The position numbers and the translations under genes were made by a program. A stretch of 64,000 nt of DNA from Agathobacter sp. (GTDB taxonomy: Bacteria > Bacillota > Clostridia > Lachnospirales > Lachnospiraceae): NCBI GenBank assembly GCA_022772675.1, contig JALEZW010000046.1, positions 62,001 through 126,000 on the forward strand. Reading direction: 5' to 3'. Position 1 is the stretch's first letter. Every line of letters starts with the position of its first letter. The notes under the pieces are model-generated. The model worked only from the letters and a program-made list of their open reading frames with translations. It was not told the origin of the DNA and made no database searches. Shown one piece after another: positions 35,789 to 45,827 of this stretch.

Positions 35789-36568
35789 ATGATTAATTAT
35801 ACGTTTTCGATTGAAAATTTTGAGTATTTTCTCCTTATTCTGGTAAGGGTATCCTGTTTTGTATTTACAGCACCGCTTTTAGGTCAGCAGGGAATTCCGG
35901 GCCGGATTAAAATTGGGTTTGCACTGGTGATTTCACTATTGTTGTATCCCGTTGTTGAACGGCCGGAGCTTACCTATGCAAGCGTGGTCGGATATGCAGT
36001 GGTTGTTGTGAAAGAGGGAATTACGGGATTGCTGATCGGCTTTGCCGCAAGCATCTGTAATTCTATTGTTTTGTTTGCGGGAAATATCATTGATATGGAT
36101 ATTGGACTGTCCATGGCAACGGAGTTTAATCAGGACACCGGTACAGAATCCACTTTGACAGGAAATCTGTATTATTATCTGGTGCTTCTTCTCATGGTAA
36201 GCTCCAATTTATATACCTATCTGATCCGGGCACTTTCGGATTCCTTTGCTGTGATTCCGATTGCACACCAGAAGTTTGAATGGAATCATCTGCTGTCTGC
36301 CTTTTCACAGTATATGGTGGATTTGTTTCAGATAGGTTTCCGGATTTTTCTGCCTTTTTTTGCCTGCATCATGATTTTAAACTGTGTGCTTGGAATTATG
36401 GCACGGGTAGCTCCACAGATGAACATGTTTTCTGTGGGCATGCAGATGAAAATTCTTGTGGGATTTGTGGTTTTAATGCTTATGGTATTTCTTCTGCCCA
36501 GTGTGGCGGATTTTATATTTAAAGAAATTAAGACGATGGTGAGACTTTTTGCAGAGAGTATGTACTGA
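35789..36568 (+). CDS. fliR: Flagellar export gate protein FliR
   Basis: A 259-residue integral membrane subunit of the export gate with about six hydrophobic segments. Family features are FTAPLLGQQGIPGRIKIGFA near residue 30 and MATEFNQDTGTESTLTGNLY. It follows fliQ by four nt with no strong ribosome site, so translation is probably coupled. Its stop TGA 36566-36568 overlaps an ATG that is out of frame with flhB. Confidence 0.94.
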   Translation: MINYTFSIENFEYFLLILVRVSCFVFTAPLLGQQGIPGRIKIGFALVISLLLYPVVERPELTYASVVGYAVVVVKEGITGLLIGFAASICNSIVLFAGNIIDMDIGLSMATEFNQDTGTESTLTGNLYYYLVLLLMVSSNLYTYLIRALSDSFAVIPIAHQKFEWNHLLSAFSQYMVDLFQIGFRIFLPFFACIMILNCVLGIMARVAPQMNMFSVGMQMKILVGFVVLMLMVFLLPSVADFIFKEIKTMVRLFAESMY

Positions 36569-37697
36569 TGTATACCGAAATAATCAAATATTGCGATATA
36601 ATCTGCAGTGGTTTGCCAAGGATGGCGAAGGCGGGGAAAAGACTGAACCTGCAACGGCAAAAAAACTGCAGGATGCAAGAAAAGAGGGCAAGGTAGCAAA
36701 AAGCCGGGAGTTAAATTCCGCCTTTGATCTGCTGGTTTTATTTCTGTGCCTTAAAATTTTTGTCTCCTTTGTGGGAGAAAAATTTTTAGATATTTTCTCC
36801 TATGCCTATGAAAATATGCCGGATTTTGTTAGAATAAATGAGGGAAGCCTTTCCACTCATTCCGTAGCGGTAATGATAACGTCTGTTTTGATTAAGAGTC
36901 TTATTATTATGCTGCCTTTTATGGCCTTTGGATTTACAGTTACTTTTCTTGTCAGTATTGTACAGGTAGGATGGAAGATTTCCACAAAGCCCATGAAGCC
37001 GGAGTTATCCAAGTTAAACCCAATCAATGGGTTTAAGAGAATTTTTTCCAAGGATTCTCTGTTTGAGCTGGTAAAGTCCATTTTTAAAGTCGGCATTATC
37101 GTTTACATAGCCATATCTGAGGTGAAAAAGCATGACAATGAGCTGTTTCTACTGTATGATCTGGATATTAAACAGGCAGTTGGCCTGGTTGGCTCCCTGA
37201 TCATTGACACAGGAATCAAAATCAGTGCAGTCTATCTGATCATTGGTTTTGCAGATTTGATCTATCAGAAACATAAGTTCAATGAAGATATGAAGATGAC
37301 CAAACAGGAGGTCAAGGATGAGTATAAAAACACCGAGGGAGATCCGCAGATAAAAGGGCGACAGCGCCGAAAGATGCAGGAAGTTTCCCAAAGGCGTATG
37401 ATGCAGGATGTGCCGAAAGCGGACGTGGTTATCACGAATCCGACTCATTTTGCAGTCGCACTCAGATATGATGCGGGGGTGAGTCAGGCTCCTGTTGTTA
37501 TTGCAAAGGGTGCAGATTATCTGGCGCAGAAGATTAAAGAGGCTGCGCGGGAAAATAATATTGAGATTGTTGAAAATAAGCCTTTGGCGCGTATGCTGTA
37601 CCACAATGTGGATGTGGGAGCAGAAATTCCGCCGGAGCTTTATCAGGCAGTTGCAGAGGTACTTGCTGCCGTATATACAGCAAAGAATCCACAATAG
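36549..37697 (+). CDS. flhB: Flagellar export switch protein FlhB
   Basis: An export-gate protein that switches substrate class after autocleavage. The conserved start region is LQWFAKDGEGGEKTEPATAK. Four membrane spans follow, and the cytoplasmic domain keeps the autocleavage motif in VVITNPTHFAVALRY. Start is uncertain. TTG 36549 (382 residues) has GGTGAG five nt upstream but overlaps fliR by 20 nt. TTG 36591 would give the usual MRYNLQWFA start but lacks a ribosome site. The coupled ATG 36568 is in another frame. Confidence 0.92.
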   Translation: MQRVCTDVYRNNQILRYNLQWFAKDGEGGEKTEPATAKKLQDARKEGKVAKSRELNSAFDLLVLFLCLKIFVSFVGEKFLDIFSYAYENMPDFVRINEGSLSTHSVAVMITSVLIKSLIIMLPFMAFGFTVTFLVSIVQVGWKISTKPMKPELSKLNPINGFKRIFSKDSLFELVKSIFKVGIIVYIAISEVKKHDNELFLLYDLDIKQAVGLVGSLIIDTGIKISAVYLIIGFADLIYQKHKFNEDMKMTKQEVKDEYKNTEGDPQIKGRQRRKMQEVSQRRMMQDVPKADVVITNPTHFAVALRYDAGVSQAPVVIAKGADYLAQKIKEAARENNIEIVENKPLARMLYHNVDVGAEIPPELYQAVAEVLAAVYTAKNPQ

Positions 37698-37735
37698 AAT
37701 TGAAATTTATAGCAGAGTGAAAGGAGGTTGTTAAG

Positions 37736-39772
37736 ATGCTGAAGAAAGCAGACATTGGTGTTGGATTATATCTTTTATTTGCAATTGTGTTTTTTATCGT
37801 TCCGATTCCTTCGGTGCTTTTGGATGTAATGCTTGCAATCAACATTTCCATTGCGTTAATTATTCTGTTCAATGTTTTATTTGTGCGGGAAGTTCTGGAT
37901 ATGTCATTCTTCCCCACTTTACTTTTGTTTACGACGATTTTTCGTATTTCCTTAAATGTATCATCCACACGTCTGATTCTAAAAACCGGGGATCCTGGAA
38001 ACGTTGTCCGGACCTTTGGTTCTTTTGTCGGCGGTGGTGATATGGTGGTTGGTACGATTGTTTTCATCGTGCTGATTTTAATTCAGTTTATTGTCATCAA
38101 TAAAGGTTCTGAGCGTGTATCCGAGGTAACAGCACGATTTACACTGGATGCGATGCCTGGTAAGCAGATGGCAATTGATGCGGATTTAAATACCGGCGCA
38201 ATTACTGACGCTGAGGCCAAGGAACGGCGTGAAAAGATTCAGAAAGAGTCCAGCTTCTTCGGAGCCATGGATGGTGCTACCAAATATGTAAAAGGAGATG
38301 CAACTGCAGGTCTTATCATTACATTTATCAATTTAATCGGTGGAACCATTATGGGTGTCATGAATCAGGGCCTGGGATTTGCCGATGCCATTCAGCAATA
38401 TGGATTGTTAACTATCGGTGATGGACTGGTATCCCAGATTCCTTCTCTTCTGATTTCCCTGGCAACCGGTATTCTGGTAACGAAGGGATCAAATGAGGCA
38501 GATTTCTCAGGAGTACTTGTGAAACAGCTGTTTGGTATTCCGAGAGTTCTTTACATAGTCGGTGCAGTGATTGCTTTCCTTGGTGTGGCGACACCGCTTA
38601 ATCCATTTCTGTTTCTCGGTCTTGGAGCTGCATTCCTGATTGCCGGCAGAAATATTGATAAGAATATCGGCGAGGAGAGTATCGAGGAGGAAGTACAGCA
38701 GGCAGAGACTGAGGCGGAGGAAATCAGAAAGCCGGAAAATGTGGTCTCGCTTCTGCAGGTTGATCCCATTGAACTGGAATTCGGTTATGGTATTATTCCA
38801 CTTGCAGATGTCAATCAGGGGGGAGATTTACTGGATCGTGTGGTTATGATCAGACGGCAGATTGCTCTTGAACTTGGCACAGTAGTTCCAATTATCCGTC
38901 TTCGGGATAATATCCAGTTGAATCCGAACCAGTATATTATTAAAATAAAGGGTGTTCAGGTGACGGAGGGAGAGATCCTTTTTGACCACTATATGGCAAT
39001 GAACCCGGGATATGTGGAGGAGGAAATTACAGGAATCCCCACCTTTGAGCCTTCTTTTCATTTGCCGGCAATCTGGATTACAGAGGCACAGAGGGAACGG
39101 GCAGAGAGTCTTGGTTATACCGTAGTAGATGCACCATCCATTATTGCAACGCATCTGACGGAAGTAATTCGTTCGCATATTGCAGAGCTTCTTACCCGTC
39201 AGGATGTGCAGAATCTGGTTAACAATTTAAAAGAGACCAATCCGGTTCTTGTGGACGAATTGATTCCCAAGCTGCTTGGTCTTGGTGAGATTCAAAAAGT
39301 GCTCCAGAATCTTTTGGAGGAGGGAATTTCCATCCGGGATCTTCTTTCGATTTTTGAGTCTCTTGCAGACCATGCACAGGCAACGAGGGATACGGATGTA
39401 CTTACCGAATATGTACGGCAGAGCTTAAAGCGTGCTATTTCCAGCAAATATTTTCCGTCAAACGAGGCCACATCGGTTGTCACGCTTGACCCGAAGATTG
39501 AGCAGGAAATTATGTCCTCTGTAAAACAGACGGAGCAGGGAGCATATCTGACTCTGGATCCGGAGCGGACAAAAGCAATTATGGATTCTGTCCGTACAGA
39601 AACGGAAAAACTGGAAAATATGGGAAAGAATCCGATTATTATTACATCGCCCATTGTGCGGATGTATTTTAAAAAGCTTACAGAAGATTACTTTAAAGAT
39701 CTGATCGTGGTTTCTTACAACGAAGTGGAGTCTGATGTAGAGCTGCAATCAGTAGGGATGGTGACGGCGTAA
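37736..39772 (+). CDS. flhA: Flagellar export gate protein FlhA
   Basis: A 678-residue export-gate protein that forms the cytoplasmic docking ring and takes part in proton-driven export. The N-terminal half has about eight membrane spans. The FHIPEP-family signature lies between them (FRISLNVSSTRLIL, then ARFTLDAMPGKQMAIDADLN with the conserved Asp, and EAKERREKIQKESSFFGAMD). The C-terminal domain binds chaperones and substrates. AAAGGAGG precedes the ATG. It sits two nt before flhF. Confidence 0.97.
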   Translation: MLKKADIGVGLYLLFAIVFFIVPIPSVLLDVMLAINISIALIILFNVLFVREVLDMSFFPTLLLFTTIFRISLNVSSTRLILKTGDPGNVVRTFGSFVGGGDMVVGTIVFIVLILIQFIVINKGSERVSEVTARFTLDAMPGKQMAIDADLNTGAITDAEAKERREKIQKESSFFGAMDGATKYVKGDATAGLIITFINLIGGTIMGVMNQGLGFADAIQQYGLLTIGDGLVSQIPSLLISLATGILVTKGSNEADFSGVLVKQLFGIPRVLYIVGAVIAFLGVATPLNPFLFLGLGAAFLIAGRNIDKNIGEESIEEEVQQAETEAEEIRKPENVVSLLQVDPIELEFGYGIIPLADVNQGGDLLDRVVMIRRQIALELGTVVPIIRLRDNIQLNPNQYIIKIKGVQVTEGEILFDHYMAMNPGYVEEEITGIPTFEPSFHLPAIWITEAQRERAESLGYTVVDAPSIIATHLTEVIRSHIAELLTRQDVQNLVNNLKETNPVLVDELIPKLLGLGEIQKVLQNLLEEGISIRDLLSIFESLADHAQATRDTDVLTEYVRQSLKRAISSKYFPSNEATSVVTLDPKIEQEIMSSVKQTEQGAYLTLDPERTKAIMDSVRTETEKLENMGKNPIIITSPIVRMYFKKLTEDYFKDLIVVSYNEVESDVELQSVGMVTA

Positions 39773-39773
39773 A

Positions 39774-41021
39774 ATGACAATCAATAAATTTCAGGGAAAA
39801 ACACAGGAAGAAGCAATCGAAAAGGCGAAGGAAGAACTGGGTGAACACGCGGTAATCATGAATATCAGAGAGATTAAGCCGAAGGGACTTTTCCGTGCGT
39901 TTAAAGATTCTACCTTTGAAGTAACTGCCGCGGTTGAGGAAAAGGAACAATTTGCGGGGGTGATGCAGAATGCTTCGCAGGAGACAAAGAAACTTCATGA
40001 TATGATAAATCTTGCTGCGGATGAGAAAATTACAATCCCAAGACCGGAGTATTCACAGGCAGACAGACTGGAGGCGGTTGCGATGCAAAAACCACAAATG
40101 TCAGCACAGGAAACCGAAGAAAAAAAGCTTGAGGAGAGACTGGATGATTTGTCAGACCGGCTGGCAAAGACATTAGGAGACAGACTTCCGAAGGAACCGG
40201 AGCCGGTGAAGGAACCCACGTCCGAGGAACTTAACTTTGTACGCATTCTTTATTCCACTCTTTTAAAAAATGAGGTGTGCGAACAGTATGTAAATCAGAT
40301 ACTTGGGGAGATTGAAAAGTTTATTCGCCCGGGACACAGTGTGGATACCATTCTTTCCAATGTATACCAGAAACTGATTCTTCGTTTTGGACAGCCAAAG
40401 TCGCTGGAACTGGAGAAAGGAAAGCCTCATGTTCTCTTTTTTATCGGACCTACAGGAGTTGGAAAAACAACAACGATTGCAAAAATAGCTTCGAAATACA
40501 AGGTGGATTATGAGAAAAAAGTTGCTTTTATTACGGCTGATACTTACAGAATTGCGGCTACCGAGCAGCTTCAGGTATATGCAAATATTCTTGACGCGCC
40601 TATGTCTATCGTGTATTCTAAAGATGAACTGAATGCCGAGGTGGAAAAGTATTGCGAGGACGATCTTATTTTCGTTGATACGGCAGGATTTTCACATAGA
40701 AATGAAGAACAAAAGGGAGATATCAAAACTTTGATCGGGGGGCTTAGTGAGGACTATACAAAGGAAGTATTTCTTGTCCTCAGTGCCACCACGAAATACA
40801 GAGATTTGCTGGAAATTGTAGATACCTATCGTACAATTTCTGATTTTAAACTTATTTTTACAAAACTGGATGAAACAACTACTTACGGGAATATGCTTAA
40901 TATCAAGCTCTATTCCGGTGCTGATCTTTCCTATACCACAAATGGGCAGAATGTGCCGGACGATATTGAATTGTTTGATTCGCAGAAAATCGTAAAAAAA
41001 CTGTTGGGAGGCAATTCGTAA
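39774..41021 (+). CDS. flhF: Flagellar SRP-type GTPase FlhF
   Basis: A 415-residue SRP-family GTPase that controls the site and number of flagella. The N-terminal B domain (FQGKTQEEAIEKAKEELGEH) is followed by a charged linker. The NG domain has P-loop IGPTGVGKTTTIAKIASKY near residue 223, ADTYRIAATEQLQ, FVDTAGFSHRN and LIFTKLDETTTYGN. It ends TAATG, overlapping the flhG start by one base. Confidence 0.95.
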   Translation: MTINKFQGKTQEEAIEKAKEELGEHAVIMNIREIKPKGLFRAFKDSTFEVTAAVEEKEQFAGVMQNASQETKKLHDMINLAADEKITIPRPEYSQADRLEAVAMQKPQMSAQETEEKKLEERLDDLSDRLAKTLGDRLPKEPEPVKEPTSEELNFVRILYSTLLKNEVCEQYVNQILGEIEKFIRPGHSVDTILSNVYQKLILRFGQPKSLELEKGKPHVLFFIGPTGVGKTTTIAKIASKYKVDYEKKVAFITADTYRIAATEQLQVYANILDAPMSIVYSKDELNAEVEKYCEDDLIFVDTAGFSHRNEEQKGDIKTLIGGLSEDYTKEVFLVLSATTKYRDLLEIVDTYRTISDFKLIFTKLDETTTYGNMLNIKLYSGADLSYTTNGQNVPDDIELFDSQKIVKKLLGGNS

Positions 41022-41899
41022 TGGATCAGGCAGAGCAACTGCGCAATGTTATAAAACTGCATAATCAGAATCAACAGAATGTTGCACGGATTGTCACAGT
41101 TACCAGTGGAAAAGGAGGAGTAGGGAAATCCAGTCTTACAGTAAATCTTGCTGTCTGCCTTCGCAAGGCAGGAAAGAGGGTTATTATTTTTGATGCAGAT
41201 TTCGGACTTGCAAATGTGGAAGTAATGTTTGGGGCAATTCCCAAATTCAGTCTTGCAGACTTTATATACAGAGGAAAAAACATTAAGGATGTAATTACAC
41301 CGGGACCTATGGACATCGGTTTTATTTCCGGCGGCTCAGGAATCATCGGGTTAAATAATCTGACCAGAGAACAGATTTTATATCTGGTCACATCAATCAA
41401 TGAACTAAATGATATGGCAGATTATATTTTAATTGACACGGGTGCCGGAATTAACGATCAGGTACTTGAATTTGTTATGGCAAGTCCCGAAGTGCTTCTT
41501 GTTACAACACCGGAGCCGAGTTCCCTTACAGATTCCTATTCCCTGCTTAAGGTATTATACAGGAATCCGGGATTTTCTGATGCGGATACAAAGATACATA
41601 TTGTCGCGAACCGGGTGAATTCCAGAGAAGAGGGGCAGGCACTTTATGAGAAGGTCAACTCTGTGGTGTCTCAGTTTTTACATGGAAGTTTAAATTTTCT
41701 GGGGATGATTCCGCAGGATTTGGCATTGGAGAAAGCAGTTCGCCAGCAGAAAACAGTGGCACTTAGCTATCCGAATGCGAAATCATCACATGCAATTGAA
41801 AATCTTGCAGAGAATCTGCTGAATGGAACACAGGAAGAAATAAGAGAGCGATGGGGCATTGTACAGATGTTTTCCAGTTTTTTGTCGAACAGAAAATAG
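41021..41899 (+). CDS. flhG: MinD-like ATPase FlhG (FleN/YlxH)
   Basis: A 292-residue ParA/MinD-type ATPase that regulates FlhF and flagellar number. The deviant Walker A reads TSGKGGVGKSSLTVNLAV near residue 28, followed by IIFDADFGLANVEVMFG and ILIDTGAGI. It lies directly after flhF with a one-base overlap, the standard pairing for flagellar placement. GGGAGG lies 8-10 nt before the ATG. Confidence 0.95.
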   Translation: MDQAEQLRNVIKLHNQNQQNVARIVTVTSGKGGVGKSSLTVNLAVCLRKAGKRVIIFDADFGLANVEVMFGAIPKFSLADFIYRGKNIKDVITPGPMDIGFISGGSGIIGLNNLTREQILYLVTSINELNDMADYILIDTGAGINDQVLEFVMASPEVLLVTTPEPSSLTDSYSLLKVLYRNPGFSDADTKIHIVANRVNSREEGQALYEKVNSVVSQFLHGSLNFLGMIPQDLALEKAVRQQKTVALSYPNAKSSHAIENLAENLLNGTQEEIRERWGIVQMFSSFLSNRK

Positions 41900-41910
41900 G
41901 AGATTAGAGT

Positions 41911-42654
41911 ATGGAGCTGTCAGATGTTATTAAGCCAGGAGATAAAATTGATATCAAAATAACTCATCAGGTGAACCAGGAGGAAAACGGTGGAGAGATT
42001 GCAAAGGTTTACCGTAGTCTTGTTACGGATATTTTTTCCAATCTGGAGCTTGAGATTGCGATGCCGACTTACGGCGGTAAAATGATTCTCTTTCAGGCTG
42101 ATCTGGAGTGTGATTTTGTATTTTATACAAAGGCGGGAATGTATCGCTGCCAGGCCGTAATAAAGAACCGGTATAAAAAGGATAATCTCTATCTGCTTCG
42201 GATTTTAATTACTTCCAAGCTTGAAAAATTCCAGAGAAGAGAGTTTTTTAGAATTTCCTATAATACGTCCGTGAAATTTTATCATTTGACAGAGGAAACG
42301 GCAAAACTTGATACAACAGAAAAATTATTTGAAGCCGTTCAGAAGATTGAGTATATGGATGCTGCATGCACCGGTATCACACAGGATATAAGTGGAGGTG
42401 GAGTCCGCCTTATATCAGATATTGCCCTGGAAAGAGGACAATTTATTTTTCTTTCACTGAGACTGACCAATGATAAATATGATGATACTTTCCATTTACC
42501 GGGACAGATTATAGCAGCAGAACAGCATCCGGATCGCCCGGAGATGTTTATTTACCGGGTGAAATTTTTATTCCGGGATCTGAAGGACCGTGAAAAAATC
42601 GTACGTTTTGTGTTTGAGGAAGAGAGACGAATCCGCAGAAAAGAAATTGGGTGA
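41911..42654 (+). CDS. PilZ-domain cyclic-di-GMP receptor, YcgR/YpfA-like
   Basis: A 247-residue protein with an N-terminal YcgR-type beta domain (about 1-100) and a C-terminal PilZ domain. Both cyclic-di-GMP binding motifs are intact: RREFFR (RxxxR, near 109-114) and DISGGGVRL (D/NxSxxG, near 160). Members of this group slow or bias the motor when cyclic-di-GMP is high. It lies between flhG and cheB, which supports a motility role. The EAL protein at 2172 could be the opposing phosphodiesterase. Confidence 0.9.
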   Translation: MELSDVIKPGDKIDIKITHQVNQEENGGEIAKVYRSLVTDIFSNLELEIAMPTYGGKMILFQADLECDFVFYTKAGMYRCQAVIKNRYKKDNLYLLRILITSKLEKFQRREFFRISYNTSVKFYHLTEETAKLDTTEKLFEAVQKIEYMDAACTGITQDISGGGVRLISDIALERGQFIFLSLRLTNDKYDDTFHLPGQIIAAEQHPDRPEMFIYRVKFLFRDLKDREKIVRFVFEEERRIRRKEIG

Positions 42655-42658
42655 TAAA

Positions 42659-43723
42659 ATGAAAAAAAACATTTTAGTAGTTGATGATTCTGCACTCATG
42701 AGAAGGGTTATGTGTGATATAATCAACTCAGATAATAAATTTCAGGCAACGGATTATTGCAGAGATGGACTTGAGGCATATGAAAGGCTGAAAGAAAAAA
42801 GCTATGACGGGGTTATTTTAGATGTCAATATGCCCCGTATGGATGGTCTGCAATTGCTGGAGCGGTTACAAAAGGAAAAGATTCGCGCAAATGTTGTAAT
42901 GGTAAGCTCGCTTACGAGTAAAGATGCAGATGTTACGATACTTGCAATGGAGCGTGGAGCGATTGATTTTGTGACAAAGCCGACGAACATTATCGAGGCA
43001 AAGGGTGAGGAATTTAAAAAAAACCTGCTGGGGGTTTTGAATGCTGTCTTTTCATCAAATTCCCTGGTACGGAGAATGAATTCCACAGCAAAACCTGCTG
43101 CAAGGGAGGAAGCACCAAAGAGACTGAAATCCACCGGGAAGAATAAGCTGGTTGCGCTGGCCTGTTCCACCGGAGGACCGAAGGCACTGCAGAGTGTGAT
43201 TCCAAAGCTTCCGAAGAATCTGGATGCACCGATGGTATTGGTTCAGCATATGCCCGCAGGATTTACCAAATCCATGGCAGAACGGCTGAATGACCTGAGT
43301 GAGATTACTGTGCAGGAAGGAGCAGATGGGGATAAGCTGGAAAAGGGGCATGTCTATGTTGCACCCGGGGGAAAGCACATGCTTGTCACCAGGGCGGCGG
43401 ACGGAACCCATCATATTAGCCTCGATGATAAAACTCCGGCAGTCGGAGGATTAAAGCCATGTGCAAATATTACATATGATTCTCTGACAAAAACCGGATA
43501 TGACGAGATTATCTGTGTTGTGCTGACCGGAATGGGAGCTGACGGAACCAAAGGAATTATGAGCCTTGGACGTCTGAAACCGATTCATGTCATTGCACAG
43601 AATGCAGAGACCTGTGTTGTATACGGAATGCCAAAAGCCATCTATGAAGCAGGCATGGTGGATGAAGTTGTACCGTTAGAAGAAGTTGCCCGGACAATCA
43701 CAAAGAATGTGGGGGTAAAATAA
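42659..43723 (+). CDS. cheB: Chemotaxis protein-glutamate methylesterase CheB
   Basis: A 354-residue response regulator that removes methyl groups from chemoreceptors and can deamidate them. The receiver domain has the acidic pair Asp9-Asp10, phospho-acceptor Asp55 in ILDVNMPRMDG and Lys in FVTKPT. The esterase domain carries the Ser in ACSTGGPKAL, the His in VQHMPAGFT and the Asp in GMGADGTKG. The track start is 23 codons too early; ATG 42659 follows the PilZ stop closely with GGGTGAT as ribosome site. No cheR is in the window. Confidence 0.96.
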   Translation: MKKNILVVDDSALMRRVMCDIINSDNKFQATDYCRDGLEAYERLKEKSYDGVILDVNMPRMDGLQLLERLQKEKIRANVVMVSSLTSKDADVTILAMERGAIDFVTKPTNIIEAKGEEFKKNLLGVLNAVFSSNSLVRRMNSTAKPAAREEAPKRLKSTGKNKLVALACSTGGPKALQSVIPKLPKNLDAPMVLVQHMPAGFTKSMAERLNDLSEITVQEGADGDKLEKGHVYVAPGGKHMLVTRAADGTHHISLDDKTPAVGGLKPCANITYDSLTKTGYDEIICVVLTGMGADGTKGIMSLGRLKPIHVIAQNAETCVVYGMPKAIYEAGMVDEVVPLEEVARTITKNVGVK

Positions 43724-43724
43724 C

Positions 43725-45812
43725 ATGGATGTAAGTCAGTATCTGGAAATTTTTATTGATGAAAGCGGCGAACATTTGCAGACTCTAAGTGACTGCATTA
43801 TGGAACTGGAAAAAGAGCCGGATAACAAGGATGTCATTAACGAGATTTTCCGTGCTGCCCACTCCTTAAAGGGAATGGCCGGTACAATGGGATTTAAGAG
43901 AATGCAGCATCTGACTCATGATATGGAGAACGTATTTCAGGAGGTCAGAAGCGAGAAAATCCATGTGGACAGTCAGATGATCGATCTGCTGTTTAAATGT
44001 CTGGATGCAATTGATGGCTATCTCGAAAATATCAAGGCATCCTCAGACGAGGGAGAAGAAGATAACGAGGTTATCATTAAGGAACTGAATAATTTCCTTG
44101 CAAAGGCAAATGGTGAAGCACCGGCAGAACCAGCTGCACCGGCAGAACCGGCAAAAGAGGAAGTGGCGGATGATGGAAACCACAGACTTTATAAGGAAAT
44201 CGAGCTGACAGATCAGGAAAGGGAAGCTGTTGTGGCAGCAAAAGACAGCGGCATGCATATTTATGGTGTGACAGTTCTGATTCAGAAAGACTGCCTGTTG
44301 AAGGCAGCAAGGGCTTTCCTCGTATTTCGCGAGGTTGAAGCGTTTGGTGAGATTTTAGTATATCGTCCCAGTTCACAGGATGTAGAGGATGAAAAATTTG
44401 ATCTGGAGTTCAGCTTTTATATCAGTTCATCCGAAAGTTTTGAGAAGATACAGAAGGCAGCAAAAAATGTTTCTGAAATTGAGGATGTTGTGGGCGAGGA
44501 ACTAACCGATTTCGCTCCGAAGGTTGTAGAAGAAGAAAAAAAAGAGGAACCGGAGGCAAAGCCGGCTGAAACCAAACCGGAGACAAAGCCGGCACCGAAA
44601 GCACCGGAAAAGAAGAGTGCACCGGTAAAGAAAGCCAGTGCAGGAAAGCCAGCGACGAGCCGCACAGTACGTGTGGATATTGAGAAGCTGGATGCCCTGA
44701 TGAATCAGGTTTCTGAGCTTATTATCGCAAAGAACAGCCTTGTTTCCATCAGTTCGACGGAAGAGGGCGGTTTTAACAATCAGGGATTCCATGAACAGAT
44801 TGAATATCTGGAGCGGATTACCACAAGTCTGCATGAATCCGTTATGAAAGTACGAATGGTTCCAATTGAGAGTGTTGTCAATAAGTTCCCGAGAATGATC
44901 CGTGATCTGTCCAGAACACTTAACAAAAAGATGGAACTGGTGATGACCGGTGAAGATACGGAACTGGATCGTACAGTAGTAGATCAGATTGGAGATCCAC
45001 TTCAACATTTACTTAGAAATTCGGCAGACCATGGTCTTGAGGATACAGAGGTTCGTCTGCAGAGAGGAAAGCCGGAAGTTGGTACCATTTTCCTTAATGC
45101 TTACCAGGAAGGCAATAATGTCATCATTCAGGTAGGAGATGACGGTAACGGAATTGATATTGAAGCCGTCAAGGGTAAAGCAATTGAGCGGAATATCATT
45201 ACACCTGAGCAGGCTGAGGCAATGTCTGAAAAGGAAATCATTAATCTTCTGTTTATGCCAAGCTTTTCTATGGCAAAGAAGATTACCGATATTTCCGGAC
45301 GAGGTGTTGGACTGGATGTTGTGAAGTCCAATATTGAACAGTTAGGCGGTGATGTGGAGGTTAAGACAAAACTCGGGGAGGGGACAACCTTTACCGTTCG
45401 CCTGCCGCTTACACTTGCGATTATTCAGGCCCTTATGGTAGAAGTCCGTGATGAAAAGTATGCCATTGCCCTTGGGTCTATTGCAAATATTGAGAGTGTT
45501 CCGGCAAAGGATATTAAGTATGTAGAGGCAAAAGAGGTCATTCATCTGCGTGGAAGTGTAATTCCTCTTATTCGTCTGGACAAGCTTTTAGATTTGCCGC
45601 CTCATGAAGAAGATCCGGAAAACCTTACCGTTGTTATTGTAAAACGGGGAGACAGTCAGGTGGGTCTTGTTGTGGATGATCTGATGGGACAGCAGGAAAT
45701 CGTAATTAAGTCTCTCGGTAAATACATCAATGGAAATAAGCTGATCAGTGGTGCAACCATCCTTGGTGATGGTGAGGTCGCTCTGATTCTGGATGTTAAT
45801 ACATTAATGTAA
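43725..45812 (+). CDS. cheA: Chemotaxis histidine kinase CheA
   Basis: A 695-residue kinase that phosphorylates CheY and CheB in response to receptors. Domain order: HPt with His46 in AAHSLKGMAGTMGF, a P2-like response-regulator docking region (about 150-260), an acidic Pro/Ala/Lys linker (about 265-310), dimerisation domain (VDIEKLDALMNQVSELI), HATPase with LRNSADHGLED, GDDGNGID and FSMAKKITDISGRGVGLDVV (read in parts), then a CheW-like C-terminus. It begins two nt after cheB and ends 15 nt before cheW. Confidence 0.97.
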   Translation: MDVSQYLEIFIDESGEHLQTLSDCIMELEKEPDNKDVINEIFRAAHSLKGMAGTMGFKRMQHLTHDMENVFQEVRSEKIHVDSQMIDLLFKCLDAIDGYLENIKASSDEGEEDNEVIIKELNNFLAKANGEAPAEPAAPAEPAKEEVADDGNHRLYKEIELTDQEREAVVAAKDSGMHIYGVTVLIQKDCLLKAARAFLVFREVEAFGEILVYRPSSQDVEDEKFDLEFSFYISSSESFEKIQKAAKNVSEIEDVVGEELTDFAPKVVEEEKKEEPEAKPAETKPETKPAPKAPEKKSAPVKKASAGKPATSRTVRVDIEKLDALMNQVSELIIAKNSLVSISSTEEGGFNNQGFHEQIEYLERITTSLHESVMKVRMVPIESVVNKFPRMIRDLSRTLNKKMELVMTGEDTELDRTVVDQIGDPLQHLLRNSADHGLEDTEVRLQRGKPEVGTIFLNAYQEGNNVIIQVGDDGNGIDIEAVKGKAIERNIITPEQAEAMSEKEIINLLFMPSFSMAKKITDISGRGVGLDVVKSNIEQLGGDVEVKTKLGEGTTFTVRLPLTLAIIQALMVEVRDEKYAIALGSIANIESVPAKDIKYVEAKEVIHLRGSVIPLIRLDKLLDLPPHEEDPENLTVVIVKRGDSQVGLVVDDLMGQQEIVIKSLGKYINGNKLISGATILGDGEVALILDVNTLM

Positions 45813-45827
45813 TGGGGGTGGAGTACA

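Noticed and set aside
36568-36700. ATG 36568 as an alternative small gene overlapping fliR
   Set aside because: The frame is short, Cys/Arg/Lys rich and lies across the strongly conserved flhB N-terminus.
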